Below, piece after piece: positions 1 to 7,211 of a stretch of DNA of 29,109 nucleotides (positions within the stretch are counted from its first letter, which is position 1; the number at the start of each line of letters is the position of its first letter). Origin of the DNA: Halobacteriovoraceae bacterium (GTDB lineage: Bacteria; Bdellovibrionota; Bacteriovoracia; Bacteriovoracales; Bacteriovoracaceae); the NCBI GenBank assembly GCA_002718735.1, contig PBFR01000015.1:1-29109 (forward strand). Reading direction: 5' to 3'. Below the pieces are notes generated by a model. It saw nothing but the letters and a program-made list of their open reading frames with translations, made no database searches and was not told the origin of the DNA. The translations under genes were made by a program, and so were the position numbers.

Positions 1-2
1 AA

Positions 3-28
3 TGATCTGTACCCCATTAGTGGGACCT
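3..28 (+). repeat. IS left terminal inverted repeat (IRL)
   Basis: TGATCTGTACCCCATTAGTG continues into GGACC. It matches the complement of 1367-1392 with four mismatches, and the outermost 14 bases are identical. This is the binding and cleavage end for the transposase. Confidence 0.93.
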
Positions 29-37
29 AAAATAAAA

Positions 38-71
38 AAGCCTCATCTGTGATAAGATGAGGCTTCAATTT
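38..71. terminator. Terminator-like hairpin inside IS left end
   Basis: A perfect 11-bp stem (38-48 with 55-65) and a 6-base loop are followed by CAATTTTT on the plus strand. The stem is preceded by a run of A, which becomes a T run on the minus strand. It sits between the left inverted repeat and the transposase RBS, so it should stop transcription entering the element from outside. It may also stop transcription in the opposite direction. Such insulation is known to keep host promoters from driving transposase in several IS elements. The role here is inferred from position and structure. Confidence 0.75.
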
Positions 72-85
72 TTAGGAGTACAGAT

Positions 86-496
86 ATGCATGATTTTTCT
101 GACTATCAAAGACGGAAACTTCTCCAGAATCAGCACATTAAAAACGTTTCAGAGAAACAAGTCGTTTTTCATCCTCAATTTAAAGCCAAATCCGTAGAAG
201 ACTATCTCGCAGGGCTAAACCCAAAGGAAATCTTTGAAAAGGCCAACATTAATCTTAAGTGGTTTTCTCGCGACTACCCGAAATCATGTTTAAAGAAGTG
301 GAAGAAGAAGTACCTCGAAGAAGGTAGAGATTCGCTATTTGAGGAAAGAAGAGGCACCGGTACAGGTGGTGGAAGACCTAAAAATGAGAAACTCCTAGAG
401 TTAACCTATGAGGAACTCTTGGCAGTAATAGAGGTGCAGAAAGGAGTAATCGAAGATCTAAAAAAGAAGAAGGCCTTAACGAAAAAGAATTCTTAA
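86..496 (+). CDS. IS3-family transposase OrfA (helix-turn-helix subunit)
   Basis: This 136-aa basic protein provides the DNA-end-binding part of the transposase. Residues about 20-90 form the helix-turn-helix region, with the family-typical sequence around KSCLKKWKKKYLEEG followed by a glycine/arginine hinge (ERRGTGTGGGRPK, about 87-99). Residues 105-130 look like the leucine-zipper helix used for multimerisation. The RBS TAGGAG lies 8 bases before the ATG. The last codons cross a slippery heptamer at 460-466, where a fraction of ribosomes shift -1 to make OrfAB. The OrfA stop (494-496) lies in the loop of the stimulatory hairpin. Confidence 0.93.
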   Translation: MHDFSDYQRRKLLQNQHIKNVSEKQVVFHPQFKAKSVEDYLAGLNPKEIFEKANINLKWFSRDYPKSCLKKWKKKYLEEGRDSLFEERRGTGTGGGRPKNEKLLELTYEELLAVIEVQKGVIEDLKKKKALTKKNS

Positions 497-518
497 TACC
501 AAGAATCGTTAAGGCCTT
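460..518 (+). promoter_or_regulatory. Programmed -1 frameshift signal (A_AAA_AAG + stem-loop)
   Basis: In the OrfA frame the bases at 460-466 read A-AAA-AAG, the classic bacterial -1 slippery heptamer. A 12-bp perfect stem follows (470-481 with 507-518, AAGGCCTTAACG against its complement). It can be extended by a second inner helix, 489-494 with 501-506. After slipping, translation continues in the frame of OrfB without a stop, through GLNEKEFLIPRIVKAL to OrfB. This sets the ratio of OrfA (regulator) to OrfAB (transposase). Confidence 0.92.
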
Positions 519-564
519 AAGCAAGTGCGGTGTTAGGCAGAAGGCATTACTCAAACACTTTGCA

Positions 565-1362
565 GTGCCTAAAAGCTCTTTTTATAGGCAATCTAAGCTT
601 CGTAAAGACCAAGACGAAGCCGACTTCAAGCTAATAAACAAAGTCTTTCTTAAAAATAAAGAGAAGGTCGGAATAAGACAGATAAAGATGATCTTGGAGC
701 GAGATCACCAAGTTTTAATGAACAAAAAGAAAATTGCTAGGATAAAAAGAAAGTTCAACTTAAACACCAAGATTAGGCGAAAAAATAAGTATAAACTGTT
801 TGTGAAGAAGAACCAGGAGCACAAGACCTGTCCGAATCTATTGAATAGAAATTTCAAACAAACCAGACCTAATACTGTTTACTCAATAGATATAACCCAG
901 ATGAGTTATGGCCATAAAAGATTGTATCTTGCTGCAGTAAAGGACTTGTGCACTAAGGAGATTGTTGGAAAGGCAACGTCTAATCGAATAGACATAAGAC
1001 TATCTAATATGGCATTGGATCGTGCTTTAGCTAAATTATCCTCAAAAGAAAGAAGAGGGTTGATGGTGCACTCAGATCAGGGCTTTCACTTTACTCACTT
1101 CTCCTTTAGGAAAAAGCTGAGTGATAATGGCATAAAGCAATCAATGTCAAGAAAAGGCAACTGCATTGACAACGCTCCAATAGAGAGCTTCTTTGGGCAT
1201 ATTAAAGATTTAATAGACTTGAAAAGATGTAAAACTTACGAGGATCTTGAGTTGGAAGTGACAAAGCAAATTAATTACTATAATCACAGGCGACCACAGA
1301 CTGGTCTAAAAAAAATGCCTCCGAGTGAATTTCGAAGGCATTTAAAAGTAGGGCCTCTTTAA
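565..1362 (+). CDS. IS3-family transposase OrfB (DDE integrase domain)
   Basis: This is the catalytic half of the transposase, made mainly as the OrfAB fusion; its open frame runs back without a stop to the slippery site at 460-466. The first ATG-type start in frame would be late (no ATG; the codon at 565 is GTG), so 565 only marks the independent ORF. The retroviral-integrase-like fold carries the catalytic triad D109 (in YSIDIT), D171 (HSDQG) and E207 (APIESFFG). The second and third residues are separated by 35 residues, the D,D(35)E spacing of the family. The C-terminal NYYNHRRPQTGL motif is typical. The frame is full length and undamaged. Confidence 0.95.
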   Translation: MPKSSFYRQSKLRKDQDEADFKLINKVFLKNKEKVGIRQIKMILERDHQVLMNKKKIARIKRKFNLNTKIRRKNKYKLFVKKNQEHKTCPNLLNRNFKQTRPNTVYSIDITQMSYGHKRLYLAAVKDLCTKEIVGKATSNRIDIRLSNMALDRALAKLSSKERRGLMVHSDQGFHFTHFSFRKKLSDNGIKQSMSRKGNCIDNAPIESFFGHIKDLIDLKRCKTYEDLELEVTKQINYYNHRRPQTGLKKMPPSEFRRHLKVGPL

Positions 1363-1366
1363 TAAT

Positions 1367-1392
1367 CGGTACCATTTTTGGGGTACAGATCA
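1367..1392 (-). repeat. IS right terminal inverted repeat (IRR)
   Basis: Read on the minus strand it begins TGATCTGTACCCCAAAAATG, pairing with the left end at 3-28. It begins 4 bases after the OrfB stop codon. Confidence 0.93.
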
Positions 1393-1395
1393 AAT

Positions 1396-1410
1396 GTGAG
1401 GGCCTTTTTT
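1396..1410. other. Orphan half of a terminator-like stem beside the IS
   Basis: GTGAGGGCCTTTTTT lies 3 bases outside the right inverted repeat. It looks like the 3' arm and U-tract of an intrinsic terminator, but no complementary arm is present to its right. The IS may have landed in the loop of a terminator, leaving the other arm left of base 1, outside the window. This is inference from one arm only. Confidence 0.35.
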
Positions 1411-1435
1411 ATTTCTCTTCTGTGTATTTTCCATC

Positions 1436-2914
1436 TTAGAATCTTTTTTGTGGGAAAGGATTTGTACCACCGTTTGCATTAAAATAATTCACTGTCTCTA
1501 GACACGAACCAGGTGTGTTATCAAACACATTGTTAAGACTGAAGAAGTCATCCCAATCTGTTATGTTGTTCCACGGAGTCCCGTCAATATTTGACTGGCT
1601 AGAGTCGATGTACTGTGTTAGGGCATCATAATCACTTATGTATTGCATAACCGCCTCTGAGTTTGTTGGATACTCTCTATCCCATTCTCTTATGTGAAGC
1701 CTTATTTGGGCCTTAACATCATAGGCCGCATCTAGACATTTAAAGCTGTAGAATGCTGAGGTTGAGTAGACACTTCTAAATGGATTTTCTGCCCATGCAA
1801 CTGCATCGATTGCTCTTTCCTCTGCAAGACCAGAAGCAAGGTTTTGTTCCGTTCCAACACGGTTCACATTTAGTGTCTTAGAAAGAACTGGACTATATGC
1901 AGTTGTATTAAACATCTCTAAGTTGTCACCTTCAAAAAATGTGTTCCAATCAAAACTTGAGTCAGGCTCGCATGTGTTCTCATTTGCCATGTACCTCGAA
2001 AAACTAGCAAGGTACCTATTGTCTGAGCGTCCTGTTTCAAAGTCTCTTGCAGTAGGAGCTTCTACTTCAAAAGATTCGCTGATTGCTGATAGATCTAAGT
2101 TGCCATAAATTCTCGTTGTGGCAGTTGAACCTTCAAAAAAGTCTTTTGCTGGGCCACCAAGACAGTTTAGGTGATCACCTCCGCACTCAGTTGTTACTGA
2201 GTCAACTGCGACAGCACTGAATGGAAGAGCCGCTCTACAAACTTCATCTGTAGTGGGGTCAACATCGTGATCCCACAAATCATCAAGTTCAAGAGTTATT
2301 GTCGTGATGTCTCCTTCATCACAGTTTTCTCTATATGGAGTTTCTGTGTAATCATAGTTACATGTTGGAGCCTCAATTATTTGACCACCTAAATGTGCAG
2401 TTGTTGAACCTGAGTTTGGTCCAGAGCCGTCGTCAAATTCCTCCCAAGTTGTTCCACAAAGGCTTGAGCATTCATCATTTTCACAGGCGATTTCGTAAAC
2501 TGTTTTTTGAGTATCTCCAATTGGTTGTTCAAAAAAGCGAAGGGGAGTGTAAGAGTAGTACTCACACATGTCTGCAGATGCTTCAAATGTAAACGCTGCC
2601 CCGTTGTGGTATAGATCGAGTTCTTGCACTTCAAGAACGCAGTCTTGCGTGTAGACTGAACTAGACCTTGTGTAGTCGTTTGCATCAAAACCACCTGTTG
2701 GCTCTTTTAGCTCACATGGTTGATCACCTGCTCCACCTTGGTGAAGATAAAAGCTAAGCTTGCTATCCATGTCGTGCTTTAGGCGCAGTGACTTCGTCTC
2801 AGTCGTTGTGGTTTGAGAGCTCTTGGAGTTTTTTAATTCTTCTGCGACTTCTTCCGTACAGCTACTTAATAGAGCTAAAATTGAAATCACTAGAAGCTTT
2901 TTAGAGTTTTTCAT
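1436..2914 (-). CDS. Large Cys-rich lipoprotein, unknown function
   Basis: This 492-aa protein has a lipoprotein signal peptide: a positive MKNSKK start, a hydrophobic stretch and the lipobox LLSSC with C19 as the lipidated residue. A Thr/Ser/Lys-rich linker follows (about 30-45). The remaining part holds 14 further cysteines, an even number consistent with disulfides in the periplasm or on the surface. Asp, Glu and Tyr are abundant and there are no membrane helices. No family was recognised. An AAGGAT ribosome site precedes the ATG. It is transcribed divergently from the barrel gene at 3095. Its 3' end faces the IS, and the C-terminus appears unaffected. Confidence 0.85.
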   Translation of the reverse strand: MKNSKKLLVISILALLSSCTEEVAEELKNSKSSQTTTTETKSLRLKHDMDSKLSFYLHQGGAGDQPCELKEPTGGFDANDYTRSSSVYTQDCVLEVQELDLYHNGAAFTFEASADMCEYYSYTPLRFFEQPIGDTQKTVYEIACENDECSSLCGTTWEEFDDGSGPNSGSTTAHLGGQIIEAPTCNYDYTETPYRENCDEGDITTITLELDDLWDHDVDPTTDEVCRAALPFSAVAVDSVTTECGGDHLNCLGGPAKDFFEGSTATTRIYGNLDLSAISESFEVEAPTARDFETGRSDNRYLASFSRYMANENTCEPDSSFDWNTFFEGDNLEMFNTTAYSPVLSKTLNVNRVGTEQNLASGLAEERAIDAVAWAENPFRSVYSTSAFYSFKCLDAAYDVKAQIRLHIREWDREYPTNSEAVMQYISDYDALTQYIDSSQSNIDGTPWNNITDWDDFFSLNNVFDNTPGSCLETVNYFNANGGTNPFPQKRF

Positions 2915-3094
2915 GGTCTATCCTTATAAATTTCTCTATTCAACTCATCGGATTCAAAAAAAATTCATTTAAAACTAAATCACCCTATTTTAACTCTTTG
3001 CGTTTATGTGATTTTAATAACTTAGGTGGTTTGTGTTTAAAGCTGAGTAATTTCAACCTGTTATTTTTGTGATTTTCATTTAAAATATTTTTAA
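2915..3094. promoter_or_regulatory. Divergent intergenic region
   Basis: This AT-rich 180-bp spacer must hold promoters for both flanking genes. For the rightward gene a -10-like TAAAAT (3081-3086) ends only 8 bases before the ATG, with no good -35. No operator-like palindrome was evident. Confidence 0.4.
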
Positions 3095-3952
3095 ATGAGT
3101 CAAATTAAGAATCTTTTTCTATTTAGCGCCTTATTTATTTGGCTTGCCGAATTTGCAAGTGCGGCCCAGTGGGCAAGAGTTTCGGCCGAAAAAGCTATTA
3201 TTTATGCCGACACCGAAATGAGCTCACCAATTGGCTTTCTTAAAAGAGGTAAAAGACTTAGGGTTGGGGATGTGGCAAGAAATAGGGGAAGAGTTTTACC
3301 TACTGTCTATAAGGACAGAGTGGTTTTTATAAAATCAATTGATATTCAAACAAATAAAGACCAAAAGGTTGTTCAAACTGCTAGCCAGAGAATTGTAGAT
3401 AAGGTTGAGAGAAGCAGCGTAGAAAGCGTTATTGGGATTGGTGTGAACGGTTTTGTTTCAACGATTGATGATCCAGATGCACTAGACAGTGCCCCCGACA
3501 CATATACCTTTTCCGGTGTATCCCTTCAAGGAACTATCAGGGAGGGATATGATCGAAAAGCTTTGCTGCTCAATATGTCTTATCTTCAGGCCAAAGAAGA
3601 TACTCGCTCTATCGAGACGTTTGTTGTGGGAGTTAATCAATCTTATCGTTTTTTAAACTTTGAAAAGTACGAGATGAACGTATTTGGCGGAGTATTAGTT
3701 TCTCCTTACTCGCAATATGAAATTGAGAATCAATTTAAAGTTAATGGTTATGGCGCCGGCGGTGAGCTTGGAATCAACTCTTTGTTTAAGCTTGGAAAGA
3801 GTGCCGGATTAATTGTGGAAGCAAAGTATCAGTACTTGAAATTTTTTGGGTTTGACTTGCCAGACTCCACCTCACAGATCACCGTTCAAGAGGATTTTGC
3901 GCCCAGTATATTTGGCCCAAGTTTTGGTGCTTTTCTAAGTTTTAAGTTTTAA
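3095..3952 (+). CDS. Exported SH3b-like / outer-membrane beta-barrel protein
   Basis: The 285-aa product has a Sec signal peptide (about 1-23, ending ASA-A). It is followed by a short region resembling a bacterial SH3 domain (about 26-85: WARVSAEKAIIYAD...GKRLRVGDV...RVVFIKS). From about residue 112 alternating hydrophobic/polar strands run to a C-terminal phenylalanine (GAFLSFKF), the usual outer-membrane assembly signature. The role could be sensing or binding peptidoglycan beneath a small barrel; this is inferred. The ATG follows an in-frame TAA directly, so the start cannot be further upstream. There is no convincing Shine-Dalgarno site, and the start may be leaderless. The stop overlaps the convergent gene's stop by 4 bp. 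Confidence 0.8.
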   Translation: MSQIKNLFLFSALFIWLAEFASAAQWARVSAEKAIIYADTEMSSPIGFLKRGKRLRVGDVARNRGRVLPTVYKDRVVFIKSIDIQTNKDQKVVQTASQRIVDKVERSSVESVIGIGVNGFVSTIDDPDALDSAPDTYTFSGVSLQGTIREGYDRKALLLNMSYLQAKEDTRSIETFVVGVNQSYRFLNFEKYEMNVFGGVLVSPYSQYEIENQFKVNGYGAGGELGINSLFKLGKSAGLIVEAKYQYLKFFGFDLPDSTSQITVQEDFAPSIFGPSFGAFLSFKF

Positions 3953-5550
3953 TAAGCGTAGATTATATCTAGCATTTCGACCCTTGGAAAAATAAACTTC
4001 TTCAGAAACTTAAGGGCCTGCGGTCTGAGTTTCATTTCTTTTTCAAAAAGTTTCTTCAAATTTTCATTTTTAATTTCAGAAGAAGAATGAAGAATTGAAT
4101 GTCCCAGTGTTCTTTCTAGCCTCATTAAGAATAGCTTTCTATGATCTTCCAAGTAGGGTGGCAATTTGTCCTTAAGAGACTCAAAATCAGTGTGAAGATA
4201 AGCAAAATCCTTGTTGCTGCTTTCGTAGAGATATTGCATAACAAGAAAATAAAACTTAACAATATTCTCTTCAGGGCGTCCCTGTAAAAGAGATATGGCC
4301 ATTTGAATTTGGTGGTAAGCTGATTCCACTCTTCCAGCGTCGAGCTCGCTTTGAAACTTTACAAGTCTTTCGTAGGAGGAGATGTAGTTGTTATCGAACT
4401 TTATTTTGGATGAGACTAACTTCTTCTTCAGATCGTTGAATATCTGAGTATATTTTAATCTCTCACCTTTAAAAAACTTAGGGCCGGCACCTGGAATAAA
4501 GAGGCTCTCCATAGTGGCGTTGTTAAAGCTTGCACATTGAATTGAACTTGGTGTGATGGGGCCCATTTTCCAGTTGCTGCTCTTGTTACTTTTCTTAGAA
4601 TCTGCAAGGGACAACAATTTTAAAACTTTAAGATCATCCAGTTTTTTTAGATCACACTTTTTTAACTTCTCAACGACGGAATCTCTTCTCATTTTACACT
4701 GGGACAATGAGCCATAAGGTTGAGACTCTTTTAAAGATGGATCCTTTAAAAGAGGGCGGTTATTAAAGTAAAGGTAGGGGTATTCTTTTAAATCGAATTT
4801 CTCTTGATGAACTTCTCTTCCACGAACATCAATACTTGCAACATCGCCATTTCTATCACTAAGATAAAGGCCCCAATGACTCATGCTGGGATAGTTTTTA
4901 AGAAACTTCTTCACATCATGAATGTCAGCACAGTAGCTGATAATTTGATAAGCGATAGAGAAGATACTGTCGCCTTTTAAATCAAGATAGTTTCCATGCT
5001 TATAGTGAAGTGCCAGAGTTAAACCGCGCTCATTCATGGCTGTCACACCTGGAAAGGGTAGACCAGAAGAACCATAGCTAAAAGTCTTGTATCTCCCTTT
5101 AAATTCATAGAGAGCACTTCTCTCATATTTTTCAAACGGCCCTGAAAGCGCGTAATCTAAAATTCTTCCGTGAATGACACCACCATTTTCATGATCATAG
5201 GTGAATAAACTTGAGCATCCTGGTATGACACTCATTAGATTTGGCAGCCATTTATTGAACGAAGCAACAATTTCTGGAAGTAGCATCGTAAAGTAGACAT
5301 CATTTACTGGCCGCTCCAGCCCTTCTGCATATGCTTTGATTTCTTTGGAGAGATTTATTGTTCCACGACTTTTCAGGTTTACTGCCAGCTCTGTGCTTAA
5401 TTTTAATGCATGGGCCAGAAAGTCGGCTCTCGCACACAGGCGGGTTATTTGCTCATAAATTTCTTGGTAGGAATCTTTGTCCTTTGCGCCTAGGGCGTAA
5501 AAGTTTTCTTCGGGATCGCCGAAAAGATGTATGTGAGCAGTTTCGTTCAT
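3949..5550 (-). CDS. Ntn-hydrolase-like protein (C45/acyltransferase-like), long C-terminal extension
   Basis: This 533-aa protein has no signal peptide. The central region resembles linear-amide C-N hydrolases and acyl-CoA:6-aminopenicillanate acyltransferases (peptidase C45-like). A conserved-looking PGCSSLFTYD supplies a candidate nucleophile, Cys112. It is followed by HGRILDY (R129, D132, compare the GRNxDW motif of the family) and by MNERGLTLALHYK, which matches the family's NE-GL strand. In relatives the nucleophilic Cys becomes N-terminal by self-cleavage; whether that happens here is unknown. Residues about 290-533 are helical and match nothing I recognise. No Shine-Dalgarno is seen; a promoter ends 6 bases before the ATG. 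The substrate cannot be inferred. Confidence 0.65.
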   Translation of the reverse strand: MNETAHIHLFGDPEENFYALGAKDKDSYQEIYEQITRLCARADFLAHALKLSTELAVNLKSRGTINLSKEIKAYAEGLERPVNDVYFTMLLPEIVASFNKWLPNLMSVIPGCSSLFTYDHENGGVIHGRILDYALSGPFEKYERSALYEFKGRYKTFSYGSSGLPFPGVTAMNERGLTLALHYKHGNYLDLKGDSIFSIAYQIISYCADIHDVKKFLKNYPSMSHWGLYLSDRNGDVASIDVRGREVHQEKFDLKEYPYLYFNNRPLLKDPSLKESQPYGSLSQCKMRRDSVVEKLKKCDLKKLDDLKVLKLLSLADSKKSNKSSNWKMGPITPSSIQCASFNNATMESLFIPGAGPKFFKGERLKYTQIFNDLKKKLVSSKIKFDNNYISSYERLVKFQSELDAGRVESAYHQIQMAISLLQGRPEENIVKFYFLVMQYLYESSNKDFAYLHTDFESLKDKLPPYLEDHRKLFLMRLERTLGHSILHSSSEIKNENLKKLFEKEMKLRPQALKFLKKFIFPRVEMLDIIYAY

Positions 5551-5556
5551 ATAACA

Positions 5557-5584
5557 ATTGTAAACTTCGGAGGCGATGATGCAA
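5557..5584 (-). promoter_or_regulatory. Candidate promoter for the 533-aa gene, giving a leaderless mRNA
   Basis: On the minus strand TTGCAT (5584-5579), a 16-base spacer and TACAAT (5562-5557) are followed by just 6 bases and then the ATG. Transcription would start at or next to the ATG, and there is no Shine-Dalgarno. The element also covers the ribosome site of the divergent small gene, so the two genes may compete for it. Confidence 0.45.
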
Positions 5585-5794
5585 ATTGAATTTTTTAATG
5601 ATCCAAAAATAATTCTAGTGTGCTTATGTCTTGCCTCTATTAGGGTTTACCTCGAGATCATTGGATTTAATCTGCAAAAATTGCCTCTTACTAATAAACT
5701 TCTTGGAGATAGGGGGACCAACTTTCATAAGACTGGTCTCTACCTTAGCATTGGATATATTTTACTTTTTGCACCTCAAGCATTGATGTCCTAG
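5579..5794 (+). CDS. Small membrane protein, unknown function
   Basis: This 71-aa protein has two hydrophobic segments (about 11-28 and 53-69), suggesting a helical hairpin in the inner membrane. Two ATG codons are adjacent. The GGAGG at 5569-5573 is only 2 bases from the first (5576) but 5 from the second (5579), so the second is chosen. The gene starts 28 bp from the divergent 533-aa gene, and its stop interlocks by 4 bp with the convergent App1-like gene (CTAG). No family was recognised. Confidence 0.65.
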   Translation: MQIEFFNDPKIILVCLCLASIRVYLEIIGFNLQKLPLTNKLLGDRGTNFHKTGLYLSIGYILLFAPQALMS

Positions 5795-6867
5795 CCAATA
5801 TAGTACTCAACTAAAGATTTTTTAGCTTGGATAAACTCAAATGGATGTGTTTTGTTCTTTGTTACTTCAAGGTTTTCTTTTGTACATCTAATATGAATAT
5901 TTAGCTTTTTAACCCTTGATGCTCTACTCATCTCACCAAGTTTGTAGAACTTAGACAAGAAGTGAAAATTTTGTTTTGTGGTTAGTTTAAAACTTTTTTC
6001 TGCCTTCACTATATTCCACACTTGCCACGGATCGTGCCTGTCTATTAATACTGCGGCAAGAACCAAATAGATGAACTCGTCAGACTCAAAGCTGTCGCCC
6101 ATAAGAGTAAGTTCTTCAGGTATGCCAGTCATGACGATGATATTTACCAATTGATTTAATTTATAGAAGGACTGCTTCTTCAGATCTTTAGTAGTCAGTA
6201 TTCCCTGAGTGAGGGAGAAGATGTTTCTGTAGTCCTTTAGGAAGATGTTGCCAGCATAAATTTTGTTTTGGTAAAGCCAGTCTCTAATTGCATTCTCGTA
6301 GAAGTGGGGTGATGCGGAGAGAATAAATGGCTGGTATTTGTCCTCTGTATACTTGAAGAACAAGTCTAAGCTAGTTTGAACTACTGGAAAATGATGAATG
6401 GGGCTTCTTAAAGATTGGAAAAGCTCCCATGCGGTAGAATATTTTGTGTCCACTAAGGTTTTGTCAAAGTCAGAAATGATTACTTTTTTAGGATCTTCTA
6501 TTTTAAATGGGAGGTATGAACCCATCAGAATCTCAATTCCTGGTTCGTAACTGACTTCATACACTTGAATTTTCTCTATGGCCTCCCCCATCACTGTATT
6601 AGGCATAACGAAATCAAAGTTTCCAAATCTGTCGGATTCGTATTCCTTAGTGAAGATGACGCTTTGACCCACCCCAAGGCCTTCTACTTTAATTCGGTAT
6701 TCATCGGAAGAAATTAGCCCTATGCTTTGGATGGGAGATGTCGGATTCAGCTTTTGTCCCGTTCTTTTTTCGGCCATGGGTGTTTTTGAGTCTGTAACTG
6801 CGGCCTTGACCGAGATTCGATCATCAGAGTCAACAGCAGTGAAGTTTACAAGATATGGCCTTTTCAT
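5791..6867 (-). CDS. App1-like phosphatidate phosphatase domain protein (DUF2183)
   Basis: This 358-aa protein has two parts. Residues 1-125 look like the beta-sandwich that precedes the catalytic domain in App1 relatives (KEYESDRFGNFDFVMP). From about 126 the HAD-type phosphatase signatures appear in order: SDFDKTLVDT with D133 and D135 (DxDxT), ILSASPHFY (motif II, S184), a Lys-rich helix near 226-233 (motif III region) and MGDSFESDEF with D258 and D263 (motif IV). Yeast App1 dephosphorylates phosphatidic acid; bacterial members are mostly uncharacterised. No signal peptide is seen, so it is probably cytoplasmic. It is divergent from acylphosphatase. Confidence 0.82.
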   Translation of the reverse strand: MKRPYLVNFTAVDSDDRISVKAAVTDSKTPMAEKRTGQKLNPTSPIQSIGLISSDEYRIKVEGLGVGQSVIFTKEYESDRFGNFDFVMPNTVMGEAIEKIQVYEVSYEPGIEILMGSYLPFKIEDPKKVIISDFDKTLVDTKYSTAWELFQSLRSPIHHFPVVQTSLDLFFKYTEDKYQPFILSASPHFYENAIRDWLYQNKIYAGNIFLKDYRNIFSLTQGILTTKDLKKQSFYKLNQLVNIIVMTGIPEELTLMGDSFESDEFIYLVLAAVLIDRHDPWQVWNIVKAEKSFKLTTKQNFHFLSKFYKLGEMSRASRVKKLNIHIRCTKENLEVTKNKTHPFEFIQAKKSLVEYYIG

Positions 6868-6929
6868 AAACGAATTTTATCAGTTTTTCAGGTTTTTTCA
6901 TGTTATATTTTTAATAAGATGGAGGATTG

Positions 6930-7211
6930 ATGTTAGAGATGAGATTGACAATTCATGGAAGGGTTCAAGGTGTTGGGTATAGATACAGCATTTTAAATCA
7001 CTTGGAGCAAAATCAAATAATGGTTCGTGGATATGTTAAAAATAAACCAAATGGAACCGTTGAGATTGTTGGGCAGGGTGATATTGAGGCCTTAAAGGAT
7101 CTGAGACGGTTTGCAGTGGCCGGGAGTTCAAGGTCTGAAGTAAGAGAGATTGAGGAAACTTACCTTGAGATTGGTGAGTATACTTTCGACAGCTTCTTCA
7201 TTGACTATTAG
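6930..7211 (+). CDS. acyP: Acylphosphatase
   Basis: This is a 93-aa hydrolase of acyl phosphates such as carbamoyl phosphate and 1,3-bisphosphoglycerate. The signature GRVQGVGYR (near residue 10) includes the phosphate-binding loop and the catalytic Arg, and GYVKNKPNGTVEIVGQG carries the catalytic Asn. The length is standard. A TTG at 6927 would be 1 base from the GGAGG (6921-6925), while the ATG at 6930 is 4 bases away, so the ATG is chosen. Its stop codon interlocks with that of the convergent coiled-coil/Hsp20 gene. Confidence 0.95.
   Translation: MLEMRLTIHGRVQGVGYRYSILNHLEQNQIMVRGYVKNKPNGTVEIVGQGDIEALKDLRRFAVAGSSRSEVREIEETYLEIGEYTFDSFFIDY

Larger units (their letters stand above)
3..1392 (+). 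mobile_element. IS3-family insertion sequence (IS150-like), complete
   Basis: Both ends are visible. The left end reads TGATCTGTACCCCATTAGTG from base 3, and the right end is its imperfect inverted complement finishing at 1392 (about 22 of 26 bases match, with the outer 14 perfect). The TG...CA termini, the two overlapping frames OrfA/OrfB and the DDE catalytic residues are diagnostic of the IS3 family. The OrfA style (KPKECLKRW-like and ERRGxGxxxGRPK-like stretches) points to the IS150 group. Only two bases of left flank are present, so the target duplication cannot be read. The element lies 43 bp beyond the stop codon of the minus-strand lipoprotein gene, so it has not broken that gene. All parts needed for transposition appear intact, so it could be active. 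Confidence 0.95.
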
